Shown here: one piece after another, positions 33,833 to 42,868 of the stretch
Numbering within the stretch: position 1 is the first letter of the stretch
Layout of the letters: every line of letters starts with the position of its first letter
Source of the DNA: Duganella levis
GTDB lineage: Bacteria; Pseudomonadota; Gammaproteobacteria; Burkholderiales; Burkholderiaceae_D
Assembly: GCF_009857605.1 (NCBI RefSeq)
Contig: NZ_WWCT01000017.1
Span: 1 to 64,000, forward strand
Direction: 5' to 3'
DNA length: 64,000 nucleotides
Made by a program: the position numbers and the translations under genes
Notes under the pieces: generated by a model
The model's input: the letters and a program-made list of their open reading frames with translations, nothing else
Databases searched by the model: none
What the model was told of the DNA's origin: nothing

Positions 33833-33921
33833 GAGGAATTCTCCTTAAAGCACAGCGCCCTCCGGCAGCCGGGCCGCCGGAGGGCAAATTGGCGAGCGCC
33901 CGCGTCCGGGCGCTGCCGCGA

Positions 33922-35064
33922 TCAATGCAAGGTTTGCTGGCCGTACAGCGCGCTGTTGCCTTGCTGTGCCGCCGCCAGTTGCGCCAGCTGTGCCTGTTGC
34001 GCTTGTTGTGCGTAGGCGGCCGTTACCGGATCGACGCCGAACGGCAGCATGCCGCCCAGTTGACCGGCGATGCCGCCGATGGTGTTGCCCAGGCCAGCGT
34101 TACCGAAGGCGCCGCCAATCGCGCCGCCCAGCGGCTGCGCCACGCTCTTGATGATGTTGCCGAACCAGCCCTGCGGCGCCAGGCCTTGTTGCGCCAGCAC
34201 GTCCTGCTGGCCTTGGGCGTAGGCCTGGGTGACCGGGTCGGCGCTGAATGGCAGCATGGTGGACTGCGGCGGCACCGGCACGGTGGGGCTGATGATGCCG
34301 GTGTACGGACGGTATTTGCGCATCAGGTCATTGAACCAGCCTTGCGGCGCCAGGCCTTGTTGCTGTAGCTGTTGTAGTTGCGCTTGCTGCGCATAGGCTT
34401 GCGTCACCGGGTCGGCGGCAAACGGCAGCATGCCGCCCAGATGGCCGGCGATGCCGCCGATGGTGTTGCCCAGGCCGGCGTTACCGAAGACGCCGCCGAT
34501 CGCGCCCCCCAGTGGTTGCGCCACGTTCTTGATGATGTTGCCGAACCAGCCTTGCGGCGCCAGCCCTTGTTGTTGCAGCTGTTGGAGTTGCGCTTGCTGC
34601 GCGTAGGCTTGTGTTACCGGGTCGGCGGCAAACGGCAGCATGCCGCCCAGTTGGCCGGCGATGCCACCGATGGTGTTGCCCAGGCCGGCGTTACCGAAGG
34701 CGCCGCCAATCGCGCCGCCCAGCGGCTGCGCGACGCTCTTGATGATGTTGCCGAACCAGCCTTGCGGGGCCAGGCCTTGTTGCGCCAGTTGGGCTTGTTG
34801 TAGCAGTTGCTGTTGTTGTGCTTGTTGCGCATAGGCGGCAGCGACCGGATCGACGCCGAACGGCAGCAGCCCGCCGCCAATGCCGCCGGCGGCCGAACCG
34901 ATCTGGCGGCCCAGGTTGGCATTGCCGAACAGGCCGCCGATGCCGCGACCAATCAGGCCGCCCAGCGGGGCGCCGATCAGGCCACCGAAGAAACCTTGCG
35001 GGGCGAGCTCGCCGTATTGCTGTGGTGCGATTTGTTGTCCATAGTATTGTTGAAACTCGTTCAT
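33922..35064 (-). CDS. Glycine-zipper tandem-repeat protein
   Basis: 380 residues, no signal peptide, AAGGAG site upstream. Five units open with LAPQG(W/F)F at residues 20, 98, 168, 238 and 295. Each full unit of about 70 has an amphipathic start (FGNIIKSVAQP), a glycine-zipper core (LGGAIGGAFGNAGLGNTIGG), an LPF..DPV turn and a Gln/Ala linker (AYAQQAQLQQL). Unit 4 replaces the zipper with a Pro-rich segment. Glycine zippers occur in membrane-active peptides and channels. It is the first gene of the operon with the prodomain-like protein and the protease; a polyprotein substrate is the suggested role. Confidence 0.75.
   Translation of the reverse strand: MNEFQQYYGQQIAPQQYGELAPQGFFGGLIGAPLGGLIGRGIGGLFGNANLGRQIGSAAGGIGGGLLPFGVDPVAAAYAQQAQQQQLLQQAQLAQQGLAPQGWFGNIIKSVAQPLGGAIGGAFGNAGLGNTIGGIAGQLGGMLPFAADPVTQAYAQQAQLQQLQQQGLAPQGWFGNIIKNVAQPLGGAIGGVFGNAGLGNTIGGIAGHLGGMLPFAADPVTQAYAQQAQLQQLQQQGLAPQGWFNDLMRKYRPYTGIISPTVPVPPQSTMLPFSADPVTQAYAQGQQDVLAQQGLAPQGWFGNIIKSVAQPLGGAIGGAFGNAGLGNTIGGIAGQLGGMLPFGVDPVTAAYAQQAQQAQLAQLAAAQQGNSALYGQQTLH
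34354..34773 (-). repeat. Two 210-bp direct repeats within the glycine-zipper gene
   Basis: Bases 34564-34773 and 34354-34563 encode residues 98-167 and 168-237, nearly identical at DNA and protein level (few substitutions, such as S to N and A to V). Part of the unit recurs at 34000-34182. The similarity suggests recent duplication or gene conversion, and copy number may vary between strains. Confidence 0.85.
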
Positions 35065-35215
35065 GACATCTCCTTGTTGTTGGTGACTGCAGCGGGCCAG
35101 GGGGCCACGCTGGAAGGATTGGACTAGGGGCGATGCATGAAGTTTTGGTATTCTTGGTGGCCGCTGCGCGGTAATCAGGTATCATCCAGCCTCGATTTTT
35201 TCTGCCTGCACACAT

Positions 35216-36334
35216 ATGAAACTGGACCTGTTCTGCCGCGTGGTCGACAACTACGGCGACATCGGCATCTGCTGGCGTCTCGCCAAACAGCTGGTGCGCG
35301 AGCATGGGCTGGCGGTCACGCTGTATGTCGATGACCTGGCCAGCTTCCAGCGCATCTGCCCGCCGGTGGACGTGGCTGCCGAACGCCAGCAGGTGGAGGG
35401 CGTGACCGTGCGTCACTGGCGCAGCCAGGACGACATCTACACGCCGGACGAGGTGGCGGACATCGTGGTTGAATTCTTCGCGGTCGATCTGCCGCCCGGT
35501 TACATCAACGCCATGGCGCAGCGCCAATCACGTCCCGTATGGTTCAACCTGGAAGGGCTGACGGCAGAAGAGTGGGTAGAGGGCTGCCACCGCCTGCCGT
35601 CGTCGCAGCCGCAGTCGCTGGTCAAGCATTTCTTCTTCCCGGGCTTTACCGAAAAAACCGGCGGCCTGCTGCGCGAGGCGGCGCTGGAACAGCAACGCCT
35701 GCAATTCGCGCCGGCGCCGTTCCTCCAGCAACTGGGTCTGACGCCGGACGAGATGGCGGCCACCAAGGTGTCGCTGTTCTGCTATCCGCACGCGCCGGTG
35801 GCGGCGTTGTTCGAGGTGTGGCAGCAGGGCGCCACACCGGTCGCCTGCCTGGTGCCGGAAGGCGTGGCGGCCGATGCCGTGCGCGCCTTCATCGGCGGCG
35901 AAGGCAAGGCGGGCGAGGTCGCCACGCATGGCGCGCTGACGGTGCGGGTGCTGCCCTTCTTGCCGCAGCCGGATTACGACAAGCTGCTGTGGGCTTGCGA
36001 TTTGAATTTCGTGCGCGGCGAGGATTCCTTCGTGCGCGCGCAGTGGGCCGGCAAGCCGTTCATCTGGCACATCTACCCGCAGGACGAAAACCTGCACCAC
36101 AAGAAGCTGCGCGCCTTCCTGCAACGCTACGCCGGCGAGCTGCCGGGCCTGGCCGCGTTCTCGCTGGCCTGGAACGGCGCCGCCGCGAGTGGCGACGACT
36201 GGTCCGCCTTATGGGGCGCGCTGGCGGGAGAGAGCGCCGTTGCTACCGTCCGCGCCGCCGAATGGCAGCAGCAAATGCTGGCGTACGGCGATCTAGCCAG
36301 CAATATGCTGTCGTTTGCAGCCACGCTGAGATAG
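35216..36334 (+). CDS. earP: EarP, elongation factor P arginine rhamnosyltransferase
   Basis: Transfers rhamnose from dTDP-rhamnose to Arg32 of EF-P. 372 residues; the N-terminal DNYGDIGICWRLA supplies the conserved Asp11 and Asp15, WFNLEGLTAEEWVEGCHRLPS is the family acceptor-domain motif, and RGEDSFVRAQWAGKPFIWHIYPQ holds Glu269 and the nucleotide-sugar-binding Tyr. Directly upstream of efp, as expected. The ATG at 35216 follows a short leader. Confidence 0.97.
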   Translation: MKLDLFCRVVDNYGDIGICWRLAKQLVREHGLAVTLYVDDLASFQRICPPVDVAAERQQVEGVTVRHWRSQDDIYTPDEVADIVVEFFAVDLPPGYINAMAQRQSRPVWFNLEGLTAEEWVEGCHRLPSSQPQSLVKHFFFPGFTEKTGGLLREAALEQQRLQFAPAPFLQQLGLTPDEMAATKVSLFCYPHAPVAALFEVWQQGATPVACLVPEGVAADAVRAFIGGEGKAGEVATHGALTVRVLPFLPQPDYDKLLWACDLNFVRGEDSFVRAQWAGKPFIWHIYPQDENLHHKKLRAFLQRYAGELPGLAAFSLAWNGAAASGDDWSALWGALAGESAVATVRAAEWQQQMLAYGDLASNMLSFAATLR

Positions 36335-36456
36335 GCGCTGCCGGAAAAACAAGGTACAATGCCGGGTTAATCTCTGACGCATTTTTTACCCGATCAAACG
36401 TAAGCCTGCGTGGCGACGATGATCTTTACGCAACCACCTTATTAAGTAGAATTACT

Positions 36457-37032
36457 ATGAAACCTGCAAAAGAAATTCGTGTTGGCAATATCATTATGGT
36501 TGACGCTAAGCCATTCATCGTGCTGCGCTCCGATGTCAATGGTTCGAGCCGCACGGGCTTCACCTACAAGTGGAAGATGAAGAACCTGCTGACCAACGCA
36601 CCGCTGGAAAACGTATTCCGCGGTGACGACAAGTTCGACGTCGTGGTTCTGGACAAAAAGCCAGTGACCTACTCGTACTTCGCCGATCCACTGTACGTGT
36701 TCATGGACGCTGACTACGAACAGTACGAAATCGAAGAAGAAAACCTGGGCGAATCGCTGAACTACCTGAAAGACGGCATGGAATGCGAAGCCGTGTTCTA
36801 CGATGGCAAAGCCATCTCGGTAGAACTGCCAACCACCATCCAGCGTCAGATCGTGTACTCGGAGCCTGCAGTTAAAGGCAACACTTCGGGCAACGTGACC
36901 AAAGAAGCGAAAATCGAAAACGCCATCGAATCGAAGCAGTTCTCGATCCAGGTGCCACTGTTCGTTTCGCAAGACGACCTGATCGAAATCGACACCCGCA
37001 CCAACGAATTCAAGAAAGTTGTCCGTAACTAA
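36457..37032 (+). CDS. efp: Elongation factor P (arginine-rhamnosylated type)
   Basis: Relieves ribosome stalling at polyproline sequences. 191 residues, three beta-barrel domains; the loop SDVNGSSRTGF places Arg32 at the modified position, where enterobacterial EF-P has lysine, matching the adjacent earP. The frame is open far upstream (to 35539) but that part overlaps earP in another frame; the start at 36457 is supported by the family N-terminus MKPAKEIRVGN. Confidence 0.98.
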   Translation: MKPAKEIRVGNIIMVDAKPFIVLRSDVNGSSRTGFTYKWKMKNLLTNAPLENVFRGDDKFDVVVLDKKPVTYSYFADPLYVFMDADYEQYEIEEENLGESLNYLKDGMECEAVFYDGKAISVELPTTIQRQIVYSEPAVKGNTSGNVTKEAKIENAIESKQFSIQVPLFVSQDDLIEIDTRTNEFKKVVRN

Positions 37033-37050
37033 GACGACGTTTTTGTAAGA

Positions 37051-37085
37051 AAAGCACACCCGCGCAAGTCGGTGTGCTTTTTTTT
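37051..37085 (+). terminator. Intrinsic terminator of earP-efp
   Basis: AAAGCACACC / GGTGTGCTTT, a 10-bp perfect stem with 10-base loop, followed by eight consecutive T residues, 18 bases after the efp stop. Confidence 0.92.
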
Positions 37086-37186
37086 CGTCAATTTTTGTGG
37101 TGTAAGTTGCAACCTGCTGATATATTAATGCAACGCAATAAATGCGGCGAATTAGTGATCAAAGCAAAACCAACCACGAGGATGGC

Positions 37187-38797
37187 ATGGATCGCAGGGA
37201 TTTCGTAAAAATGGGGCTGGCGGCGGGGGCTGTCACGAGCGGCAACCGGGTGTTGGCGGCGCCGAGCAATGCTGCGGCGCGGCAGCTCGGCACGGGCGGC
37301 ATACTCGACGCGGGCGTCTGGGAACAGCAGCAGATGATGGAGGCCGGCAAGCTGACCTCGCATTCGCTGACGTCGCAATATCTGGCGCGCATCAAGACCA
37401 TCGACAAGTCTGGCCCGCGCCTGAACTCCATCATCGAAATCAATCCCGAAGCGCTGAAAATCGCGCTGGACATGGACCGCGAGCGCAACCTCAAGCGCGT
37501 GCGCGGCCCGCTGCACGGCATCCCGGTTCTGCTGAAAGATAACATCGCCACCGGCGACCGCATGAGCACCACGGCCGGTTCGCTGGCGCTGGCCGGCGTG
37601 CGCGCGGCGCGCGATGCGCATGTGACGGCGCAGCTGCGGGCGGCCGGCGCGGTTATCATCGGCAAGACCAATTTGAGCGAGTGGGCCAATATGCGCTCCA
37701 CCAATTCCATCAGCGGCTGGAGCGGGCGCGGTGGCTTGACCTTGAATCCGTATTCGCTGGACCGCAATTGCAGCGGTTCCAGCTCCGGCTCCGGCGCGGC
37801 GATTGCGGCCGGCCTGGCGACGCTGGCGGTAGGCACCGAGACCGATGGTTCGATCGTGTCGCCGGCGTCGATTTGCGGGCTGGTTGGCATCAAGCCGACA
37901 TTGGGCCTGGTCAGCCGCAGCGGCATTATCCCGATCGCGCATTCGCAGGACACCGCCGGCCCGATGGCGCGCAGCGTCGCCGATGCGGCCCTGATGCTGT
38001 CGGCGATGGCGGGCGTGGACCCGAAAGATCCGGTGACGTCGGAAAGCGTCGGCAAGGTCGGCGACTACCGCGCGGCGCTGGACAAGGGCGGCCTGAAAGG
38101 CGTGCGCATCGGCGTGGCGCGTAATTTCTTCGGCCATCTGGCGGAGCTGGACGCGGTGATCGAGAAAGCGCTATTGGACCTGAAGGCGCAAGGCGCGGTG
38201 CTGGTTGAAACCGAAGTGCCCAACGTCGGCAAGTACGGCGACAGCGAAACCGAAGTGCTGCTGTACGAATTCAAGACCGATCTGGAAACGTACCTGAAGG
38301 AGTATGCGCCGAACGCGCCGGTGTCCAATATGGCCGACGTGATTGCCTTCAACCAGAAGCATCAGCAGCAGGAGATGCCTTACTTCGGGCAGGATTACCT
38401 GGAGCAGTCGCAGGCCAAGGGCGGGCTGGAATCGCCGGCCTACAAGGAGGCGCTGGCCAATAACCGCCGCTACGCGCGCGCGGAAGGCATCGACCAGGTG
38501 ATGAAGCAGCACCAGCTCGACGCACTGGTGGCGCCGACCGGCGGCCCGGCGTGGCTGACGGATTTCATCAACGGCGATCATTTTGTCGGCGGCTTCTCGT
38601 CGCCGGCGGCGGTGGCGGGCTATCCGCACATCACGGTGCCGGCCGGGCATGTGCATGGGCTGCCGGTGGGCTTGTCGTTTGTCGGCGCGGCCTACAGCGA
38701 GGCGGCCTTGATCCGCATGGCGTATGCATATGAACAGGCGACGCTGCACCGGCGCGCGCCGCAGTTCCCGCCGAGCGTATCGCTGGCGGTGCGCTAG
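37187..38797 (+). CDS. Exported amidase-signature family hydrolase
   Basis: 536 residues from the ATG at 37187 (GAGGA site). The amidase signature is present: the catalytic Lys in LLKDNIATGD, then GSSSGSGAAIAAGLA with the bridging Ser, and GTETDGSIVSPASICG with the nucleophile Ser. The N-terminus MDRRDFVKMGLAAGAV looks like a Tat signal (RRDF) with a hydrophobic stretch ending VLAAP, so it is probably periplasmic. The substrate (an amide or peptide amide) is unknown. Its stop overlaps the convergent neighbour by 4 bases. Confidence 0.92.
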   Translation: MDRRDFVKMGLAAGAVTSGNRVLAAPSNAAARQLGTGGILDAGVWEQQQMMEAGKLTSHSLTSQYLARIKTIDKSGPRLNSIIEINPEALKIALDMDRERNLKRVRGPLHGIPVLLKDNIATGDRMSTTAGSLALAGVRAARDAHVTAQLRAAGAVIIGKTNLSEWANMRSTNSISGWSGRGGLTLNPYSLDRNCSGSSSGSGAAIAAGLATLAVGTETDGSIVSPASICGLVGIKPTLGLVSRSGIIPIAHSQDTAGPMARSVADAALMLSAMAGVDPKDPVTSESVGKVGDYRAALDKGGLKGVRIGVARNFFGHLAELDAVIEKALLDLKAQGAVLVETEVPNVGKYGDSETEVLLYEFKTDLETYLKEYAPNAPVSNMADVIAFNQKHQQQEMPYFGQDYLEQSQAKGGLESPAYKEALANNRRYARAEGIDQVMKQHQLDALVAPTGGPAWLTDFINGDHFVGGFSSPAAVAGYPHITVPAGHVHGLPVGLSFVGAAYSEAALIRMAYAYEQATLHRRAPQFPPSVSLAVR

Positions 38798-39516
38798 TTT
38801 TTCAGTACGTGACGGAAGGTGGGCTCGATGCCCAATGCGTGCAGGTGCTTGACGATGTCTTCCAGCGTGGCGTCTTTCAGCAGCAGGCCTTGCGGCGTGG
38901 CGGCTGATGGCATGGGCGCCGGCGCGGCTTTGACTGCGGTGTGGCGGCGTTGCAGCGTGTCCATCGCGTGCGCGAATGCTTCGTCGCTGATGCAGTGCAG
39001 CTTTTCCAGGAAGGCCGCCTGCGACAACTCATTCGGTGGCATCTCCAGGCCCAGGTCTTCGGCCAGCGCGCCACCCATGCCCGGATTGATGAACGATGCC
39101 CACAAGCCAGTGGCGACGTGCAGGCATGGCGGCAGCTCGACTACCGTGCGGCCCAAATCAATCGCCTCGTCTTCAAAGTAAGCCTTGTGCAGCAAGGCCA
39201 GGAACTGGCGCGCGCGCTCGGTGGAGATGGGAGAGGCCAGCGACAGCCACAGACGATAGCTCTCGCCGCCGGATACGCTGACCGCCGGTGCGGGCAAATC
39301 CAGATCCGATTGCAGCGCGTTGGCGACTTCGCACAGGCGCAGCCAATGCTGCTCGCCGTGCGCCTTGTGAAAATCGATGACGATGGCGCGCGTCATGCCG
39401 TCCTGCGCCAGGTCGAAGGCAAACGTCGCCTCGCCGCGCAGGTGATGCTGCAGGCGCTGGTGATTGTCGGCGTTGAGCAGGAACAGCCTTCTCAGTTCTG
39501 AAATTAATTTGTCCAT
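38794..39516 (-). CDS. Conserved-looking protein of unknown function
   Basis: 240 residues, soluble. The central region AIVIDFHKAHGEQHW and VSVSGGESYRLWLSLASPIS, followed by VVELPPCLHVATGLWASFINP, recalls archaeo-eukaryotic primase-like motifs, but the usual His after SGG is Arg, so activity is doubtful. The last 60 residues carry a short C-terminal domain after an Ala/Pro linker. It lies 19 bases downstream of the 39536 gene on the same strand. No firm family. Confidence 0.65.
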   Translation of the reverse strand: MDKLISELRRLFLLNADNHQRLQHHLRGEATFAFDLAQDGMTRAIVIDFHKAHGEQHWLRLCEVANALQSDLDLPAPAVSVSGGESYRLWLSLASPISTERARQFLALLHKAYFEDEAIDLGRTVVELPPCLHVATGLWASFINPGMGGALAEDLGLEMPPNELSQAAFLEKLHCISDEAFAHAMDTLQRRHTAVKAAPAPMPSAATPQGLLLKDATLEDIVKHLHALGIEPTFRHVLKN

Positions 39517-39535
39517 GCCTGCATTATCGCCGATG

Positions 39536-40180
39536 TCAGCGTAGCCAGAACAGCCATCGGGATTTCTTCTTAACCGGCTCCGACGCGGATGGTGGTGGCG
39601 GTGGCGTCAGGCGTGGCGGCCATTCTTCGGATGCGTTGGCGGAGCCGGCCAGACGGAAACCCTCGATCTGCTCCAGGCTTTCGCCGGCCGACACGCTGAT
39701 GAGATTTCGTATTGCGTCGCCAAGCCGTAATTCGCCGGTCTGGCGCGCGTATTCCAGGTCGTCGAAGGCCGCGCGCAGTTGGCGTTCCAATTCGCCTTCG
39801 TCGTCCATCCAGTCCAGTTCCACAGTGCGCACCAGCATGTGCTGGAAAGGCTCGGCAGCAATTCGGCCTGTCCACTCCTCGTACAGGGCGAAGCGCCGGG
39901 CGCCCAGTGCGGTTCGCATGGCCGGCGACAAGGCGCGCAGGCGTTCGACGCCGGCCGCCTTGTCGCCAAACAGGTAGGCGTACTTGCGGTCTTCCTCGTC
40001 CAGGTCATTCTGCTTTGCCAGCGTGATGTCGCCGGCGGAGAACAAGGCAAGCCAGAACAGCGGAATCGTGTAGCTGGCTTCATATTCGATGCCGCTAGCG
40101 TCGCTGAAAGCGTCGAAGTCCTTGTCGTCGTCGGGCAGGCCGGCAAAATCGGAACAGTAGAAATAAACGCGGTTAGACAC
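39536..40180 (-). CDS. Unknown protein, Asp/Glu-rich with proline-rich tail
   Basis: 214 residues starting at GTG 40180, preceded by AGGAGG. Motifs VYFYCSDFAGLPDDDKDFD and YTIPLFWLALFSAGDI, then an acidic helical region, a run of prolines and a basic C-terminus (KKKSRWLFWLR). No signal peptide. No family recognised. It is followed by the 38794 gene on the same strand and may be cotranscribed. Confidence 0.65.
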   Translation of the reverse strand: MSNRVYFYCSDFAGLPDDDKDFDAFSDASGIEYEASYTIPLFWLALFSAGDITLAKQNDLDEEDRKYAYLFGDKAAGVERLRALSPAMRTALGARRFALYEEWTGRIAAEPFQHMLVRTVELDWMDDEGELERQLRAAFDDLEYARQTGELRLGDAIRNLISVSAGESLEQIEGFRLAGSANASEEWPPRLTPPPPPSASEPVKKKSRWLFWLR

Positions 40181-40238
40181 ATATCCTCCTGTGTGGAATT
40201 ATGCCGCGCAGCTTAGCATTCCCACACAGGAAGCGGCG

Positions 40239-40940
40239 CTAGATAGCCTTGCGCACCAGGACCGCATCCGCGCGATACTGGTCCGGCAGCACGCGTTTGA
40301 GGTTCGCCACCTTCGGCAAGTCGTTGTAGACGATGTAAGGATCGGTCGGATGCAGCGTCAGGTAGTTCTGGTGGTAGGACTCGGCCACGTAGAACTTCTT
40401 GTCCGTTTCGATCCTGGTCGTCAGCGGTTTTTTGAACACGTGCGAGGCATCCAGCTGGGCGATATATTTCTCGGCCACCGCGCGTTGCACCGGTGTTTGC
40501 GGGAAGATGGCGGAGCGGTATTGCGTGCCGACGTCGCCGCCCTGACGGTTCAAGGTGGTCGGATCGTGCGTTACAGAGAAGAAGATCTGCAGCAGCTTGC
40601 CGTAGCTGACCTGCGTTGGATCGTAGGTGATCTTCACCGATTCCGCATGGCCGGTGTCGCCGTTTTCGATCATCTCGTAGGTGGCGGTGCGCGCATCGCC
40701 CCCGGTATAGCCGGAGACGGCGTTGCTGACGCCTTTCACGTGCTGGAACACGCCTTGCACGCCCCAGAAGCAGCCGCCGGCAAAGATGGCGGTGGCCGAG
40801 TGTTCGCTGCCGGCCGGTTCATCCACCGCCGGCGGCGCGATGATGACGGCTGCTTCCGCTGCCGATGCGGCGTGCTGCTGGAAGATGACGCCGACGAGGA
40901 AGGCGATTGGTGCGCCGATTTTGAGTACAAGGTTTTTCAT
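40239..40940 (-). CDS. msrA: Peptide-methionine (S)-S-oxide reductase, exported
   Basis: Reduces methionine-S-sulfoxide in proteins. 233 residues; the signal-like N-terminus KNLVLKIGAPIAFLVGVIF ends near AASAAE, and the catalytic Cys57 sits in GGCFWGVQG. Also GYTGGDARTATYEMI and YRSAIFPQTP, with ESYHQNYL near the C-terminus. Last gene of an operon msrB-dipZ-msrA (15- and 14-base gaps), consistent with repair of periplasmic proteins and electron supply by DipZ. Confidence 0.96.
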   Translation of the reverse strand: MKNLVLKIGAPIAFLVGVIFQQHAASAAEAAVIIAPPAVDEPAGSEHSATAIFAGGCFWGVQGVFQHVKGVSNAVSGYTGGDARTATYEMIENGDTGHAESVKITYDPTQVSYGKLLQIFFSVTHDPTTLNRQGGDVGTQYRSAIFPQTPVQRAVAEKYIAQLDASHVFKKPLTTRIETDKKFYVAESYHQNYLTLHPTDPYIVYNDLPKVANLKRVLPDQYRADAVLVRKAI

Positions 40941-40954
40941 GGCGATGCTCCTGT

Positions 40955-42853
40955 TTAACCGAAGGTGAAGGCGTAGGCTTGTACGCCGGGATCGAGGAAT
41001 TCAATGTTGAAGGTGTGGTCGCCGACATCGCCGGCATTGCCCGTTTGCCGCACCAGCTGATACAGGCGCTGGCTGTCGACGATGCCGCTGCCGTCGGCCT
41101 TGACGTCGGTGCCGTGGTTCTGGCCCGGCGCAACGCCGTCGATGGTCACGCGGAAGCGCACCGGCTTGCCGTCCTTGGTCGGCCCCAGCACCAGATGCAG
41201 GTCGCGCGCATGGAAGCGGTAGACAATGCTGCCGCTGCCCTGGTTCAGCGTGATCTGCTCCGCCTGCGACAGCCAGTTGCCGCCCAGGCCCCACTGGTTC
41301 AGCACCGGCTTGGCAGGCGCTGTGTATTGACGGGCGGCGTTGGCTGCCTGCTTTTCCGGCGAGGCGAAATTCTGAGTGCGCTCGAAGCCCAGATAGGTCT
41401 CCGGCGATCCGACCTGGCCCATGTCCGACTGCTGCTGCACGCCGTGCGCGTCTTCCGTGCTGACCACGGTGTTGGTCACGTCTTTGCGGCCAGCTTCTTC
41501 CAGCAGTTGCTGGATGACCTGCTCTGACTGCGCGTACTCGCCTTCGCCGAAATGATGGTGGCGGATGCGGCCCTGGGCGTCGATGAAGTAATGCGCCGGC
41601 CAGTATTGGTTGCCGAAGGCGCGCCAGATCGCATAGTCGTTATCGATCGCCACCGGGAAGGTGATGCCCTGGTCCTTGACCGCCTTGCGCACATTGCCGA
41701 CGTTGCGCTCGAAGGCGAATTCCGGAGCGTGCACGCCGATCACCACCAGGCCCTGGTCACGGTACTTCTCGGCCCAGGCTTTGGTGTAGGGCAGGCTGCG
41801 CAAGCAGTTGATGCACGAGTAGGTCCAGAAGTCGACCAGCACCACTTTGCCTTTCAGCTGTGCTGCGGTCAGCGGCTTGGAGTTCAGCCATTCGACCGCG
41901 CCGTCCAACTGCGGCAGCGTGCCTTCGACCGGCAGCTCGTCGTTGCCATGTGCTGCGGCGCGCATCGCTCGCATGGCCGGACCGGCGGCGTCGCCAACCA
42001 TGGCGGCACGCGACATCATCGCGCCGCCCGGTGCGGTTTCGTCGCTGCGGGCCGCTGCTGCGCTGCGCATCATGGCGCCACCTTCGGCAGGCACGTTATC
42101 GCTCTCTGGATTGCTGCGCGGGGCTAGCGTATCGATCAGCTTTTGCTCGACGCCGGAAGTGGCGACGGTCGACACTTGCGTCAGCAGGCCGGTATCGAGG
42201 CCGGTGGCGATGGCTGCCACGCCGGCCAGCATTGCCGCGCCCAAGCCACGGCGAACCCACTCGCCGGCGCCCAGCGAGCGCTTCATCGCGCTGAAGACTT
42301 TACCGCCGACCAGCAGCGCCAGTGCCAGCGAAGTGGCGGCGCCGGCGGCATACGCCAACAGCAGCAGCGTGGTGCCAACGCTGGCGCCATTCAGCGCCGC
42401 GCCGGTCAGCACGAGGCCCAGTACCGGTCCGGCGCACGGCGCCCACAGCAAGCCGGTCGCCACGCCAAGCAGGAAGGACGAGCGCGCGCCGGCTGCACTT
42501 GAACCGGAGGCGTCAGCCTGTTGCGCCTTGTTGGACAGCTTGTCGCCCAGCGCCACCAGTGGCTTGGTCAGGCGATCCGCCAGATGCGGCAGCAGCAAGG
42601 TCAGGCCGAAGAAAGCCATCAGCGCCAGTGCCAGCCAGCGGCCGTACTGGTTGGCTTGCACCACCCAGCCGCCGCCAACGGCAGCCAGCGTGGCGACCAG
42701 CGCAAAGGTCACCGCCATACCGGCCAGCAGCGGCAGGGCGCTACGCGCAAATGGTTGGCCGGTGCGGGCAAACACAAACGGCAGCACCGGCAGAATGCAT
42801 GGGCTGACAATGGTCAGCGCGCCGCCGAGATAAGCAAGCAGTATCAGTAACAT
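40955..42853 (-). CDS. DipZ-like CcdA-thioredoxin fusion
   Basis: 632 residues. The N-terminal part (1-240) has CcdA-type membrane helices (GGALTIVSPCILPVLPFVFA with the membrane Cys; GLLWAPCAGPVLG with the second). A linker leads to a TlpA-like thioredoxin domain with CINC (TYSCINCLRSLPY), then a C-terminal DipZ beta domain (GGNWLSQAEQITL). The arrangement moves electrons from cytosolic thioredoxin to the periplasm, here presumably to MsrA and MsrB encoded on either side. Confidence 0.92.
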   Translation of the reverse strand: MLLILLAYLGGALTIVSPCILPVLPFVFARTGQPFARSALPLLAGMAVTFALVATLAAVGGGWVVQANQYGRWLALALMAFFGLTLLLPHLADRLTKPLVALGDKLSNKAQQADASGSSAAGARSSFLLGVATGLLWAPCAGPVLGLVLTGAALNGASVGTTLLLLAYAAGAATSLALALLVGGKVFSAMKRSLGAGEWVRRGLGAAMLAGVAAIATGLDTGLLTQVSTVATSGVEQKLIDTLAPRSNPESDNVPAEGGAMMRSAAAARSDETAPGGAMMSRAAMVGDAAGPAMRAMRAAAHGNDELPVEGTLPQLDGAVEWLNSKPLTAAQLKGKVVLVDFWTYSCINCLRSLPYTKAWAEKYRDQGLVVIGVHAPEFAFERNVGNVRKAVKDQGITFPVAIDNDYAIWRAFGNQYWPAHYFIDAQGRIRHHHFGEGEYAQSEQVIQQLLEEAGRKDVTNTVVSTEDAHGVQQQSDMGQVGSPETYLGFERTQNFASPEKQAANAARQYTAPAKPVLNQWGLGGNWLSQAEQITLNQGSGSIVYRFHARDLHLVLGPTKDGKPVRFRVTIDGVAPGQNHGTDVKADGSGIVDSQRLYQLVRQTGNAGDVGDHTFNIEFLDPGVQAYAFTFG

Positions 42854-42868
42854 GATGTGATCTCCTTA

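Noticed and set aside
33980..34990. Regularly spaced repeats considered as CRISPR
   Set aside because: Repeats are 210 bp, coding, and without unique spacers of constant length.
35539..36456. N-terminal extension of the efp frame through earP
   Set aside because: It overlaps earP in another frame and reads as Arg/Ala/Gly-rich noise; EF-P starts at 36457.
39607..40182. Overlapping frame starting at ATG 40182
   Set aside because: Out of frame with the better GTG-start gene, and its sequence is Arg/Ser/Thr/Cys-rich noise.
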